Below, piece by piece: positions 26,954 to 35,515 of a stretch of 37,405 nucleotides of DNA. Every line of letters begins with the position of its first letter. The first letter of the stretch is position 1. A program made the position numbers and the translations under genes. The notes below the pieces were generated by a model that was given only the letters and a program-made list of their open reading frames with translations, did no database searches and had not been told where the DNA came from. The stretch is taken from positions 152,102 through 189,506 of the forward strand of contig NPFB01000109.1 in NCBI GenBank assembly GCA_014084085.1, read 5' to 3'. The stretch comes from Hondaea fermentalgiana (Eukaryota > Sar > Bigyra > Thraustochytrida > Thraustochytriidae).

Positions 26954-27028
26954 TGCAGCTGCCCGCGCGCGAGCCTGCCGCCAGCCGCGCCGCGGAGAGA
27001 GCGCGCAGAGATCGCGGAGGAGGAGGAG

Positions 27029-27754
27029 ATGAGCGCGCGCAAGGGCAACGTGAGCGTGCTGCGCGGCGCCAGACTCGAGGCCATGCGGCCTCTGCAGCTG
27101 CAGCCGCTACAGCCGCTGCAGCCCTTGCGCGCGAAGAAGGCGGCGCTGCGGAGACAGCAGCAGCAGCAGCAGCAGACGCCGAGCGCGCGGCTGCTGCCCG
27201 AGGCCGCGAGCCAGCAGACGCAGGCGCGCTCGCGGACCCTGGCCAGCGGCGAGGGCGGCGGCGTCAACGAGGAGGAGGTCATCCGCAGGCTGTCCACCTC
27301 GCTGTGGGCCCTGGCGAGCCAGGAGGACTTGGTCGAGAGCGAGAAGCGCTTCTCCGTGGGCACCGTGCCCAAGCGCGCCATGGACAAGTACGTGCAGGGC
27401 ATCGTCGGGTTCCTCAACGATAATCACGACGGGGAGGCCACCACGGCGGGCGTGTCCCCGGGCCTCGTGGCCGCCGTCGTGGCCGTCATCTTCGTGGACA
27501 GACTCATGCAGCGCCACAAGGACTTTCGCGTCTGCCGCAGCAACGTCCACCGCCTCTTTCTCACTGCCGTCACGCTCGCTGCCAAGACCTGGCGCGACAA
27601 GGCGATTCCCAACAAATTTATGGCCGCCGTCGGAGGAATTCCTCTGCAGCAGCTCAACACCTTCGAGCTCGACTTTTGCAAGATGGTGGGCTTCGACCTC
27701 TCATCGAGCGCGGACGAGTTCTGGCACTCGCTCGCGATTCTGCTTAATGCCTGA
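27029..27754 (+). CDS. Pho80-like (P/U-type) cyclin
   Basis: 241 residues, ATG, single exon. The first ~75 residues are disordered: a Leu-Gln-Pro repeat (L-Q-P-L-Q-P-L-Q-P-L) and a seven-Gln run from CAG codons. The cyclin box covers about 78-235 and shows the Pho80/cyclin P signature: V-x-R-S-N-V-H-R-L-F-L-T-A-V-T-L-A-A-K, followed by D-x-x-x-x-N-K and G-G-I-x-x-x-x-L-N-x-F-E-L-D-F. Pho80-type cyclins bind a Pho85/CDK5-like kinase and link nutrient (phosphate) state or cell polarity to the cell cycle. The length is typical. Transcription probably starts in the GC-rich repeat region upstream. The partner kinase is not in this window. Confidence 0.88.
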   Translation: MSARKGNVSVLRGARLEAMRPLQLQPLQPLQPLRAKKAALRRQQQQQQQTPSARLLPEAASQQTQARSRTLASGEGGGVNEEEVIRRLSTSLWALASQEDLVESEKRFSVGTVPKRAMDKYVQGIVGFLNDNHDGEATTAGVSPGLVAAVVAVIFVDRLMQRHKDFRVCRSNVHRLFLTAVTLAAKTWRDKAIPNKFMAAVGGIPLQQLNTFELDFCKMVGFDLSSSADEFWHSLAILLNA

Positions 27755-28247
27755 CTTGATGCCTAACGAAAGATTCGTGCAAAGCCTCGGCACGAGTCAT
27801 TCTTTCTTTTCGGCTCTTCACGTATTACTCGCCCCGCCCGCAAAGATGGGTTCCCGGTCGGGCAAGCCGAGCTGCTGATTTTGTATATCTCCCTCCACGC
27901 CTGCCGCAATGGCAACTGCACAGGCGACGTATCTTATCTTGTCTTTTCTCCATGGATGATCTTCAACAACATCAACAACAAGAAGAAGATGATAAAGGAG
28001 AAGACCTTCACCATGACAACAAACGCACCGCTACCATTGACACAAGGATTCACCCGCCCTTTTTTCGATTCCCAGAAACTGAAAAAGTACACACCAAACA
28101 AAACAATGAAAACTCATGTACATTTGTCTTTCCATATTCATTTCGAGTTTCATTGACAAAAGCTGACGACGTCGATGTATCTATCACAGTACTCAGCCTT
28201 GGCCGTTATTTCCCTCCTTTTCTCCCTCCCTTCCTCTGCGATTATAG
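27755..28247. other. Convergent intergenic region
   Basis: About 490 bases between the cyclin stop (+) and the FCP1-like stop (-). It is more AT-rich than its surroundings, with CAAC/AAGAAG runs near 27,970-28,000. Open frames here are short and low-complexity; I see no gene. Confidence 0.55.
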
Positions 28248-29436
28248 CTACGAATTTGAAGTGATGGAGCCTGTCCGGCGTTTCTTTCTCGGACTCGTAC
28301 GTGTGGGCTTAGATGCAAAGGGCGGGACATATGGTTCACCATCGATGACCTCCCAGCGATTTAGACATTCAAGCAGCCACTCAACCTTATAGACCGGCGT
28401 GCCTTTCTCCATGGCCTTCGTAAGCACAGCACTGGCCGTCAGCGACGAGGTCACCACGCAAGTCGTTGAATCGTCCAGGGTCGTTTGAAGGGTGGCGCCC
28501 GCATCTGTGGCCTCGATATGCAACTCGCACCCCGGGGTTCCCACTCTGTCCATCAACAATACTTTGCCCTCGAGTACGCGACGGCGAATGGCCCGTGCGG
28601 CAGCATAGAGTCCCTTGCCTGGCGCGAGCAAAGAGCGATGCCAAATGTCAACGACCAGGTCGCCGATACGCTCGAGATAGATAAATTTCGAGTCGTCAAA
28701 GTCCATCGTTAGGTGAGCCTTCACAGGCACGCCATGCAGCTGCTTGATACGTCTCATTGCCTCAACGGAATTGCTCCCTCGAAACCAAAGAAAAGGTTTT
28801 ACACGAATGACGCGCAGGCGATTCTCTTCCGCCCCAATGTCGCCCCAAACGTCCACTCTGTCATCAAGAACTAGAATTTGATGTGCTTCCACCTTGAAGG
28901 TCTCGGCCACAATCGCAAACGTCTTGATCGGTCGATCCGCGGAGCAATCAGGAGCGGCAATAAGTCGGGTCCCGAAAATTGCGCCGCGTGGATCCAGAAT
29001 GCGCAAGATTTGCCGCGCGTACGTGGTTGCGCCTTGCGTGAATGCGACGAGGACAAAATTCATGCGGCAGAGCTTGGCCAAGAGCGCCCTCGCGCCCGGC
29101 CGAACTTTGACCCAAAAGATCTTTGGGTCGTTCGGTCTGCTCATTGAGATGATGTTTCGGGTGTTATGTGACGACCGTAGCGTATCACGAGTCGAGCGCA
29201 CGTGTGTTGTCAGAATGAGTGTGTGATTGCTAAGCCCTGACCGTCTGATATTGCTTTGCAACTTACGAGATGTCAATGCGGAAAACGTCCATATGTTCGA
29301 AATGTTCGTCGCGTTGCTCTTCAAGCTCCGCCCTCGAAGGGATTTCGGACGAGGCATGCACGAGCGTATGGTCTAGATCCACGACCATTACTGGCAGCGA
29401 CGCGTGACGCTTGGTTCTGTTCAAGTCTGCAACCAT
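28248..29436 (-). CDS. FCP1-like RNA polymerase II CTD phosphatase with BRCT domain
   Basis: Exon 1 (29436-29267) and exon 2 (29136-28248) give 352 residues. Exon 1 carries the haloacid-dehalogenase motif V-V-D-L-D-H-T-L-V-H-A (Asp20 nucleophile, Asp22 acid/base). Exon 2 continues with V-K-V-R-P-G, F-T-Q-G-A-T-T-Y-A, L-D-P-R-G-A-I-F-G-T-R and L-D-D-R-V-D-V-W (147-154), all FCP1 landmarks. A BRCT domain spans about 239-330, ending with V-E-W-L-L-E-C. FCP1 removes phosphate from the polymerase II C-terminal repeats to recycle the enzyme, acting in the nucleus; a basic S-P-R-K-K-R-R near the end could be a nuclear localisation signal. It is much shorter than yeast or human FCP1 and lacks their extended C-terminus. 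Start uncertain: an in-frame ATG also occurs at about 29610. Confidence 0.85.
29137..29266 (-). other. Spliceosomal intron of the FCP1-like gene
   Basis: 130 bases, donor TC|GTAAGT and acceptor ATGAGCAG. It joins the catalytic DxDxT exon in frame to the rest of the phosphatase. Unspliced, exon 1 stops one codon after the donor. Confidence 0.85.
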
Positions 29437-30823
29437 GGCGCCGTGATCTTGGCCTCGCACGCAGAGGTCGCTGTCTGTTTGTCTGGCTGTCTCCTTAGAG
29501 CGGCGACGATTGCTCGAGCAGCTTGAGCGCCCTTGTCGCTCCTGCACGCGCGCGTGAACCGAGCGCGCGCGTATCGACGTGGTGCTACAAGCGCGCGCGC
29601 ACGCACGCATAAGCAAGCTAGCAAGCGTGTTTGCCAGTTTTGGTCGTTAAGAAACTTTTTTCACAGACGACGCAAAGACGATGTCAGGATGAGCGAAAGG
29701 GCGGGCGGATGGGCGAGCGAGCGAGCGAGCGAGCAAGCACCGAAGACCAAGTTGCGAGCCCTTCATAAGTGTCATTCTTGTCTCTCTCGCAGACATGACG
29801 GTCCAGCTCGATGTTTCTTGGCAATATTGCTGCTAACTTCACTTGTTCTACGTATTTTTAGGAGCAGGCAGACGCACAAGGGCGAGCTCAATGGCAGAGG
29901 CTGAGAACTTGAGCTTGAGGATGTTGATGTCGGGCTTCTGATGCTTCTAGAGCTGCTATTGCTCGATCTTGTGGAGTGACGGCCTTGTATTTTTTCAAAG
30001 CTGCGCGTGCGCCTGGATCTTTATGAATCAGCTCGCGCGCCTTCCCTTGCGAGGAAATGCAAACAAAGGAACCCCTCAGATTGCACCCCGTTCTGTTGTC
30101 TTTGTAGAGCGCGTGACGCCGCACTTTGCTTGCTTGCTCGGGCATCACTTTGCCCTTGTAAGTGCCAGCGAGTGCATTTCTTGCTGACCACACCCAGGCC
30201 GAGCGCTTCCAAAGCGTGCTTGGATGATCTGTCCCCAAATGAATGGAAGAGAGTAGCAGCTGCCAGTCATCCGGTCCACTTGAATAGCCATGACTCCTGA
30301 TGATGCCGCCTGCGCGCGCCCCAAGAGAGGACGACGGCGGCGCTGGCACCGCACCGTTACTATGGGCCTAGCCTACCTTATTCCCCTGTATGCGCGGACA
30401 TCGAGACTGGCTGGCCTACAAGCCATGCAAGACGCTCGTGGCCACCCTCAACAGTTGACTCGACCTTTGCTTGCTTGCCTGCTTGCTTGCTTCGACCAAT
30501 GCAGCAAGACCTCGTGCGTCCTTCTTTTGCGGGGAAGAGAAGACGCGATCTGACGCGGCCCATTCTTTCTGCCGGACTGGACTAAACTGGACCCCATGGA
30601 AAAAGTGTGAACCCACAAGAGACACCGACCGACCAGGTGCAAGCAGCCCGCGGCAAAACGGCAACGTGGGCGACGCGCTGGCCAGCAGGATCGGCTGCAC
30701 GGACAGACAGGCAGCTTGCGCTCGCGGCCAGGTGCGTTTCCTTGCTTTGCATTGTTGCCTTTTTGGCTATTTGGCTGTTGTGCTTTGCGTCTCAACGTCG
30801 TTCTTTCTCACCACACCGCCACG
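29437..30823. other. Intergenic region with GAGC and TTGC repeats
   Basis: About 1.4 kb with a GCGC-rich patch near 29,550-29,605, (GAGC)n at about 29,714-29,738 and (TTGC)n at about 30,466-30,492. One weak exon-like segment is listed separately. The last few hundred bases should contain the promoter of the dehydrogenase gene. Confidence 0.5.
29888..30045 (-). CDS. Possible terminal exon of an unknown small protein
   Basis: About 52 codons ending at the TGA at 29888, with protein-like composition (K-A-R-E-L-I-H-K-D-P-G-A-R-A-A-L-K-K-Y, then A-A-L-E-A-S-E-A-R). A pyrimidine-rich TTTGCATTTCCTCGCAAG acceptor directly precedes it. An upstream exon starting at an ATG near 30289 (M-A-I-Q-V-D-R-M-T-G) could be joined in frame. 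No family recognised; chance is possible. Confidence 0.25.
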
Positions 30824-31747
30824 ATGGCGGTCTCGCTGCTTGTGAAGAAATATGGCGTGCGACTGCTCGCCGTGGCTCTGGCCGTGATGGTCGCACGCCG
30901 GGTGCTTCGTCGCAAGAAGAAGACCGTCGAGGGAAAGACCGTGCTCGTCACCGGTGCGGCGTCCGGTGTCGGGCGTAGCCTCGCGCTTGCGCTCGCCAAG
31001 CGCGGCGCCAAACTGGTGCTCTGGGACGTGCAAGGGGACCAACTCCAAGAAACGCGCAAACTCGTCGAAGAGGCCACGCCTAGCGCGACGATTCAAACGG
31101 ATCGCGTCAATCTCGCAGCGCCAAGCGAAATCTATGCTGCCGCTGAGCGTGTTGACGGATATGTGGACATCTTGATCAACAATGCCGGCATCGTCTCTGG
31201 CAACGACTACTTTACAGACGTGGACATGGACAGGGCCGAACTCACGGTCCGCGTCAACATGTTGGCGCACATGCACATGGCCAAGGCATTTCTCCCGGGA
31301 ATGATGGAGCGCGACACCGGCCACATTGTGAGCGTGGCCTCCGTCGCCGCCTTTTCGGCCGCCTCTCGCATGGTTGACTACTCGGCGAGCAAGTTTGGCG
31401 CCCGTGGATTCGCCGAAGGACTCTGTGTTGAGCTCGACGAGCGCAAATCCAAGGTCAAAGTTTCCTGCGTTTGCCCCACGCATATCAACACGGCCTTGTT
31501 CCAAGGCTTTAGTCATCCGCTCACCCCGACACTTTCGATCGACGAGGTCGTGCAAGGCACGATTGATGCTATTGAGTACGAGACCGAGCTCGTCCTTCTG
31601 CCTGACAGGCTCAAGTACCTCCTTGTGCTTGGCAAGTCTCTTCAAGAGACTTTCATGTATGAGCTCGGCGTCAAGCTCCCTATCGAAAGTCCCTTGACCA
31701 CGCACGATCGCTCGCAATTGAACCGAGTTTTCGACGCCATGAAATAA
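30824..31747 (+). CDS. Membrane-anchored short-chain dehydrogenase (SDR16C/17-beta-HSD11-like)
   Basis: 307 residues from the ATG at 30824; the frame is open further upstream but only from a TTG. The N-terminus is a single hydrophobic segment (about 11-24) followed by R-R-V-L-R-R-K-K-K, a typical signal anchor of endoplasmic reticulum or lipid-droplet SDRs. Then come the cofactor loop T-G-A-A-S-G-V-G (43-50), N-N-A-G, and the catalytic Ser plus Y-S-A-S-K. An acidic residue after beta-2 (L-W-D-V) suggests NAD rather than NADP. The closest families are SDR16C members (RDH10, DHRS3, HSD17B11), which oxidise or reduce retinoids, steroids or other lipid alcohols. The substrate here is unknown. It runs in the same direction as the TPR gene. 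Confidence 0.88.
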   Translation: MAVSLLVKKYGVRLLAVALAVMVARRVLRRKKKTVEGKTVLVTGAASGVGRSLALALAKRGAKLVLWDVQGDQLQETRKLVEEATPSATIQTDRVNLAAPSEIYAAAERVDGYVDILINNAGIVSGNDYFTDVDMDRAELTVRVNMLAHMHMAKAFLPGMMERDTGHIVSVASVAAFSAASRMVDYSASKFGARGFAEGLCVELDERKSKVKVSCVCPTHINTALFQGFSHPLTPTLSIDEVVQGTIDAIEYETELVLLPDRLKYLLVLGKSLQETFMYELGVKLPIESPLTTHDRSQLNRVFDAMK

Positions 31748-32037
31748 ATGACGTGATTCTCTTTGCGAAATAGCTGCCTCAACACGTATACCCAGATAAC
31801 CATCTCTTTTCTCTCTCAAAATTCTTGCCCATTTCCCTCGTTCTTGCCAGCACCAACTCATTGGCACTTGCTCGCTCTCGCATTCGACGTTGTTTGGTGC
31901 GAGAGGTTCCAAACGTTCCATACGCTCGCCCTTGTAGAGTCAACGGCTCCTATTTCCTTTTCTTCTTTTTTTCGTGGGCTCACGAAGAATAGAATGAATG
32001 TCCCAGTCCGCGCGTGGTGCTCGTCCGTCGTCCATTA

Positions 32038-32982
32038 ATGAATGTATCGTCGACAACGTCGGCCATGAAGACGGAGGAGTACAGGGATGCCGCCGCGTTC
32101 GCGCCCGAGACGAACACGAACGAGAGACGCACGGAAGAAGGAGATGGAGCGAGCGCCGGCAACCAAGACGGCGTCCTGTCAGCGAGCTTTCTCGTCAAGA
32201 CGCTCAACACGCACCTCGCTGCGGCAGGTGGCGGGTCAGTGGAGCTCAAGCGGTGCAATCGCGAGACGGGGGAGATTCTGGAGGACGAAAATGAAGCGGA
32301 AATGCTCTCCCAAGCCGACTTTCAGATGCGCGCCGGACAGCTTGCAAGGATGCTCCAGGTCCTCTCTGCCGACGAAAAGCTCGAGTGGGCCGTGGCACGC
32401 AAGGAAGAAGGCAACAAACACTTTGCTGCCATGGAGACCGATCGCGCCATACAACGTTATCTCGACGCCACCGTGGGGCTCGACTTTGGCAATACACCTG
32501 AACAAGCAGGACGTGCGCGCGAGCTTGTCCAACTTCCTGTCCTTACAAACCTTGCGGCGTGCTATTGGCGTAAAGAAGAGTGGAACAAGGTTGTCTGCTT
32601 TTGTGACCAGGCATTGCAAGTAGACGCAGACTATGCCAAGGCCTTGGTGCGAAGAGGCTGGGCTCACGTCGAGCTTGGCAACCTCCGAAACGCAAAACGG
32701 GACCTCGTCCGTGCAAACGTGATATCTCCAGGATGTGCCAAGGCAGCCCTTCATCGTCTACGGGAGGCCTCTGCTGCTGAAGCCAAAGCACGCGAACAGC
32801 GTCGAGCCCTGGCGGAACGCATGTTGCGGGAATCTCCGCGTTGCGCCAGCAGCAAAATCGAGATCCCAACGGGACCACATGGACTTGCGTTGCGCAGGGA
32901 CATGGGATTTTGCGAGATTGTAGCGGCCAAACTACGCCGGTTCTTGAGTTTTCGGATTGACCCGCCTGTCAAGTTTGAATAG
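32038..32982 (+). CDS. TPR co-chaperone-like protein
   Basis: 314 residues from the ATG at 32038; the frame extends eight codons to a GTG that is unlikely to be used. About 110 N-terminal residues are polar and poorly conserved. Three TPR units follow at about 115-245: A-R-K-E-E-G-N-K-H-F...A-I-Q-R-Y-L-D-A, then L-T-N-L-A-A-C-Y-W-R-K-E-E-W-N-K-V, then A-L-V-R-R-G-W-A-H-V-E-L-G-N. This three-repeat arrangement with K-x-x-G-N and R-R positions resembles the Hsp90/Hsp70-binding clamp of FKBP, AIP and TTC co-chaperones, but no peptidyl-prolyl isomerase domain is present. The C-terminus ends in a short hydrophobic helix (I-V-A-A-K-L-R-R-F-L). Chaperone binding is inferred from the clamp-like residues. 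Confidence 0.75.
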   Translation: MNVSSTTSAMKTEEYRDAAAFAPETNTNERRTEEGDGASAGNQDGVLSASFLVKTLNTHLAAAGGGSVELKRCNRETGEILEDENEAEMLSQADFQMRAGQLARMLQVLSADEKLEWAVARKEEGNKHFAAMETDRAIQRYLDATVGLDFGNTPEQAGRARELVQLPVLTNLAACYWRKEEWNKVVCFCDQALQVDADYAKALVRRGWAHVELGNLRNAKRDLVRANVISPGCAKAALHRLREASAAEAKAREQRRALAERMLRESPRCASSKIEIPTGPHGLALRRDMGFCEIVAAKLRRFLSFRIDPPVKFE

Positions 32983-33289
32983 TGTAATTTTAGACGACAA
33001 AAAAAAAATTAGGAATGTGCTGATTCCGCTCAAAGCCAGGCGTTCAGCCCGGCACCCATCCAGGTAGTCAAGCAGGCCGCGGCTTGGGCGACAGTGACCA
33101 AGGTAAACAGCCTCGACGCGCTGACTTCCGCGCGCGAGCTGAAGCGCGCGCGATTGGAAACAAGCACAGGTCTGCAGACAAAGAGTAAATTATAAAAATG
33201 ATTGGGCCACAAAGCTTAGGTTCTTTGTTATGCTGGATGCGCCGTCTTTGGTGGTCTTTGAATTCTTCCGTTTCCCCCTTGATAGTGAA
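32983..33289. other. Convergent intergenic region
   Basis: 307 bases between the TPR stop and the second dehydrogenase stop. An A-run lies at about 32999-33009. No gene was seen. Confidence 0.55.
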
Positions 33290-34270
33290 TTACTTCTTCT
33301 TCTCGTAATCGAGCTTGAAGCCAAGGTCACCGAAAAGGTGACCGCCACCGTCGACAGCAATCGTGACGCCGTTCGTGTAAGCGCCAGCCGGCGAGCAGAG
33401 GTAGAGGAGCGTACCGGCCATGTCCGCAGTGCGACCGACGCGCTTGAGTGGGTTGTTGGCAGCTGACGCCTCGCTGCCAGCCTCGCTGTTCAGCATAAAC
33501 TTTGTCATCTGACTCGGGAAGACACCAGGGGCGACGCAGTTGACGGTGGTATAATACGGCACCATGGCACGCGAGAGCGCCTTGGTCAGGTGAACAACAG
33601 CACCCTTGGAGGTCGTGTAAGCAAACGCCGCGGTGGGGCCCGCCGTCTGGGTCGCGCGAATGCCGTCGACACTGGCGATGTTGACGACGCGGGCCGGGTC
33701 ACCCTCGCGAGCGGCCTTGCCAAGAAGCGGGGCGCACTTTTGCGTGAGGTTAAAGAGGTGGCGCACGTTGAGGTCCATGACCTTTTGCCACGCAGAGTCC
33801 GGGTACTCCTCAAAGGGTGCACCCCACGTCGCTCCAGCGTTGTTGACGAGGATATGGAGCTCGGATTCCAGTTCCGCGAGGCGCTTGGCAACACGCTCGA
33901 CGCCCTGCACGCTCGAGAGGTCTCCCGGAAGCGAGACCGCCGAGCCGCCATTGCCATACTCCTCGGCCTCCTTGCAGAGCTCCGCGGCGACTTCATCGCA
34001 AAGATCCGCCTTGCGTGAGCAAATGTACACCTTGGCGCCGTTCGCCACGAACCCGCTGGCGATCATCTTGCCGATACCCTTGCTGCCGCCGGTGACGAGG
34101 GCCACCTTGCCGCGCAGCGAAAAGAGGTTCGAGCCGTCCAGCTTGTACGCATCGCGAGACTTGTCCTGGAAGACCTTGGCCGCCGTCTCGGCCCGCTCCA
34201 CGCGATCCGAGGTCGCCTCGTGCGCCGCCTGCGCGCTCAGGTGCTGCGTCAACTTGCTCACGCGCTGCAT
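33290..34270 (-). CDS. Short-chain dehydrogenase/reductase, RhlG/3-oxoacyl-reductase-like
   Basis: 326 residues from the ATG at 34270. The frame is open further to 34537 from a TTG and would include a poly-Gln run, but no ATG lies there, so that part is probably 5' UTR unless an exon is missing. Residues 1-50 are amphipathic (M-Q-R-V-S-K-L-T-Q-H-L) and could be an organelle-targeting sequence. The SDR core has T-G-G-S-K-G-I-G (60-67), C-S-R-K (NADP-type Arg after beta-2), N-N-A-G-A-T-W, the catalytic Ser in N-I-A-S-V, Y-T-T-S-K, and the C-terminal D-G-G-G-H-L. It is classical in layout, closest to bacterial RhlG-type beta-ketoacyl reductases and related fungal enzymes. The substrate is unknown. 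It converges on the TPR gene. Confidence 0.88.
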   Translation of the reverse strand: MQRVSKLTQHLSAQAAHEATSDRVERAETAAKVFQDKSRDAYKLDGSNLFSLRGKVALVTGGSKGIGKMIASGFVANGAKVYICSRKADLCDEVAAELCKEAEEYGNGGSAVSLPGDLSSVQGVERVAKRLAELESELHILVNNAGATWGAPFEEYPDSAWQKVMDLNVRHLFNLTQKCAPLLGKAAREGDPARVVNIASVDGIRATQTAGPTAAFAYTTSKGAVVHLTKALSRAMVPYYTTVNCVAPGVFPSQMTKFMLNSEAGSEASAANNPLKRVGRTADMAGTLLYLCSPAGAYTNGVTIAVDGGGHLFGDLGFKLDYEKKK

Positions 34271-35037
34271 CTTGAAGACCGAGCTTGTCGCGACCTTCTG
34301 CTCCTTCTGCCGCTGCTGCTGCCGCTGCTGCTGCTGCTGCTGCTCTTGGTGGCGTCGAGCTCGTCCGATCAGGGTTTGGGCGCCGCCAGGATATGCCCCG
34401 GTTCTGCGCGGTCCAGGTCGCCCCCGCCTGGCATGAGTCCGCCCGAAGGTACCGCCAGCGTCGGACTCGCAAAGCGAACGAACCAAGGCAAAGGCAGGGG
34501 AAGAGAAAAAAAGAATCAGCAGAGCAGAAGAGAACAATCAGGATTGCACGCAGGCGCAAGAGTCGCTCGAGCCAACCCGTGAAAATCGGCGAGGAAAACG
34601 GCAAGCGAGCGGTGGACGCACTGGACACTCGGAATAAATACGAGGGGACAGGAACAGCAGTGGGAAAGAGGCTAAATGGGCGACGACGAGGACTGGAGAG
34701 TCGTAGTCCTCGTAGCAGTAGTGTTAAATCCCTGTTTTCTTTTGCCAAGCAAGACGCGTGGCTTCACTGGCAGCCACACCAGTCAGCTGCTGCTGCAGCT
34801 GCTGCAGGCAGATGCTTGATCAGGGAGTGATAAAAGTGGTCTTGTTCTTAACGGTGTGGCCACGCAACGCTGAGTTGACAAACCTCGCAATGTCGCCGAG
34901 TGCGCACGTGGACGAGGGCGCCAATTCCGCTCGCAGTCTAGCACTCTTCGTCTCCGTCTTGTCAAGGCTCCTTTCGTCTGACATGCGACGCTCGCGAGTC
35001 TCAATGAAGTGAAGATCTCCGCGAATAGGGATCAGAG
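34271..35037. promoter_or_regulatory. Upstream region of the dehydrogenase gene
   Basis: About 770 bases, with the CTG tract, an A-rich patch near 34,505 and a CTGCTGCAGCTG palindrome-like stretch near 34,788-34,806. A short + strand frame near 34,890-35,010 reads S-A-R-S-L-A-L-F-V-S-V-L-S-R-L-L and might be an exon of the next gene, but I could not join it. Confidence 0.4.
34309..34345. repeat. (CTG)n triplet repeat near the dehydrogenase start
   Basis: CTG/CCG units immediately upstream of the dehydrogenase ATG. On its - strand they read CAG. They would encode poly-Gln only if translation began at an upstream non-ATG codon or in an unseen exon. Confidence 0.85.
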
Positions 35038-35515
35038 CTTCGACGCGTCCCCGTTGCGCAGTGCAAGGATCTCGCGGCCTGGGTTACTTCCCCTCGTCCG
35101 ACGCGGAGAGGACTTCTCGACGAAGCGCGCTCGGCATTTGGCATCGCCAAGCATCTCCGCCCTTTCCATTCGGTGAATGTGGAAGACGCCGGCAGAATCA
35201 TCGCTCTATATTCGGCCATGAAGGAGACGCGGCCCGACGTGCAGAAAACCTTAGCTGTCTGCGACTTCCATCTCCAAGGACGCGTCCCCGTGGAATTACG
35301 GGTCCTTTCGGCCGTCGCTGAGAAGCGCCCTCGGTCGAACCAAGTTCGCAAAAGTCCAGGAGGAAGCCGTCCTCGAACTGTTTCGCGAATACTACGAGAA
35401 ATACATACTCGTTCGCCGGGCGCTATTCCTGCTGCAGGGCACTGTCCTGGGCGAAACGATGATCGAGATACCCTGCGAGGCTTGGAAGACCCCGCGATCT
35501 GAAGTGCGTTTTTAG
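35038..35515 (+). CDS. Unknown gene, frame-broken or spliced
   Basis: Two protein-like stretches in different frames. Frame A (35038 to about 35250) reads L-R-R-V-P-V-A-Q-C-K-D-L-A-A-W-V and later V-E-D-A-G-R-I-I-A-L-Y-S-A-M-K-E-T-R. Frame B (35255-35515, 86 codons, TAG stop) reads W-N-Y-G-S-F-R-P-S-L-R-S-A-L-G-R, K-V-Q-E-E-A-V-L-E-L-F-R-E-Y-Y-E-K-Y and R-R-A-L-F-L-L-Q-G-T-V-L-G. Frame B starts right after CCTTAG, a possible acceptor. Both look like genuine coding sequence; joining needs a +1 shift or an intron. No family recognised and no clear start. It could be a spliced gene, a recent pseudogene or a sequencing indel. Confidence 0.4.

Larger units (their letters stand above)
24571..27028. 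other. GC-dense, repeat-rich region without a convincing gene
   Basis: About 2.4 kb. Stops are rare in all six frames because the DNA is very GC-rich, especially from about 25,640 on, so frames of 100-300 codons appear on both strands but are Arg/Ala/Pro/Ser-rich and mutually overlapping. Contents: a TTG/CTG triplet tract at 24724-24776, a (TCTA)n near 25577-25590, GATG/GATC repeats near 25767-25800, and (GATC)n tracts just before the cyclin gene. Near 24,600-24,720 the - strand reads protein-like (poly-Gln, then S-T-M-S-E-S-K-P-K) but I could not build a gene. The right part is probably promoter and 5' UTR of the cyclin gene. Confidence 0.45.

Noticed and set aside
27952..28392. 146-codon + strand frame after the cyclin
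   Set aside because: Overlaps the FCP1-like 3' end in antisense and reads as low-complexity sequence.
30767..31921. 384-codon - strand frame
   Set aside because: Antisense shadow of the short-chain dehydrogenase.
33633..34436. 267-codon + strand frame
   Set aside because: Antisense shadow of the second short-chain dehydrogenase and its CTG tract.
34271..34537. Poly-Gln N-terminal extension of the second dehydrogenase
   Set aside because: It begins with TTG and has no ATG; the first ATG is at 34270.
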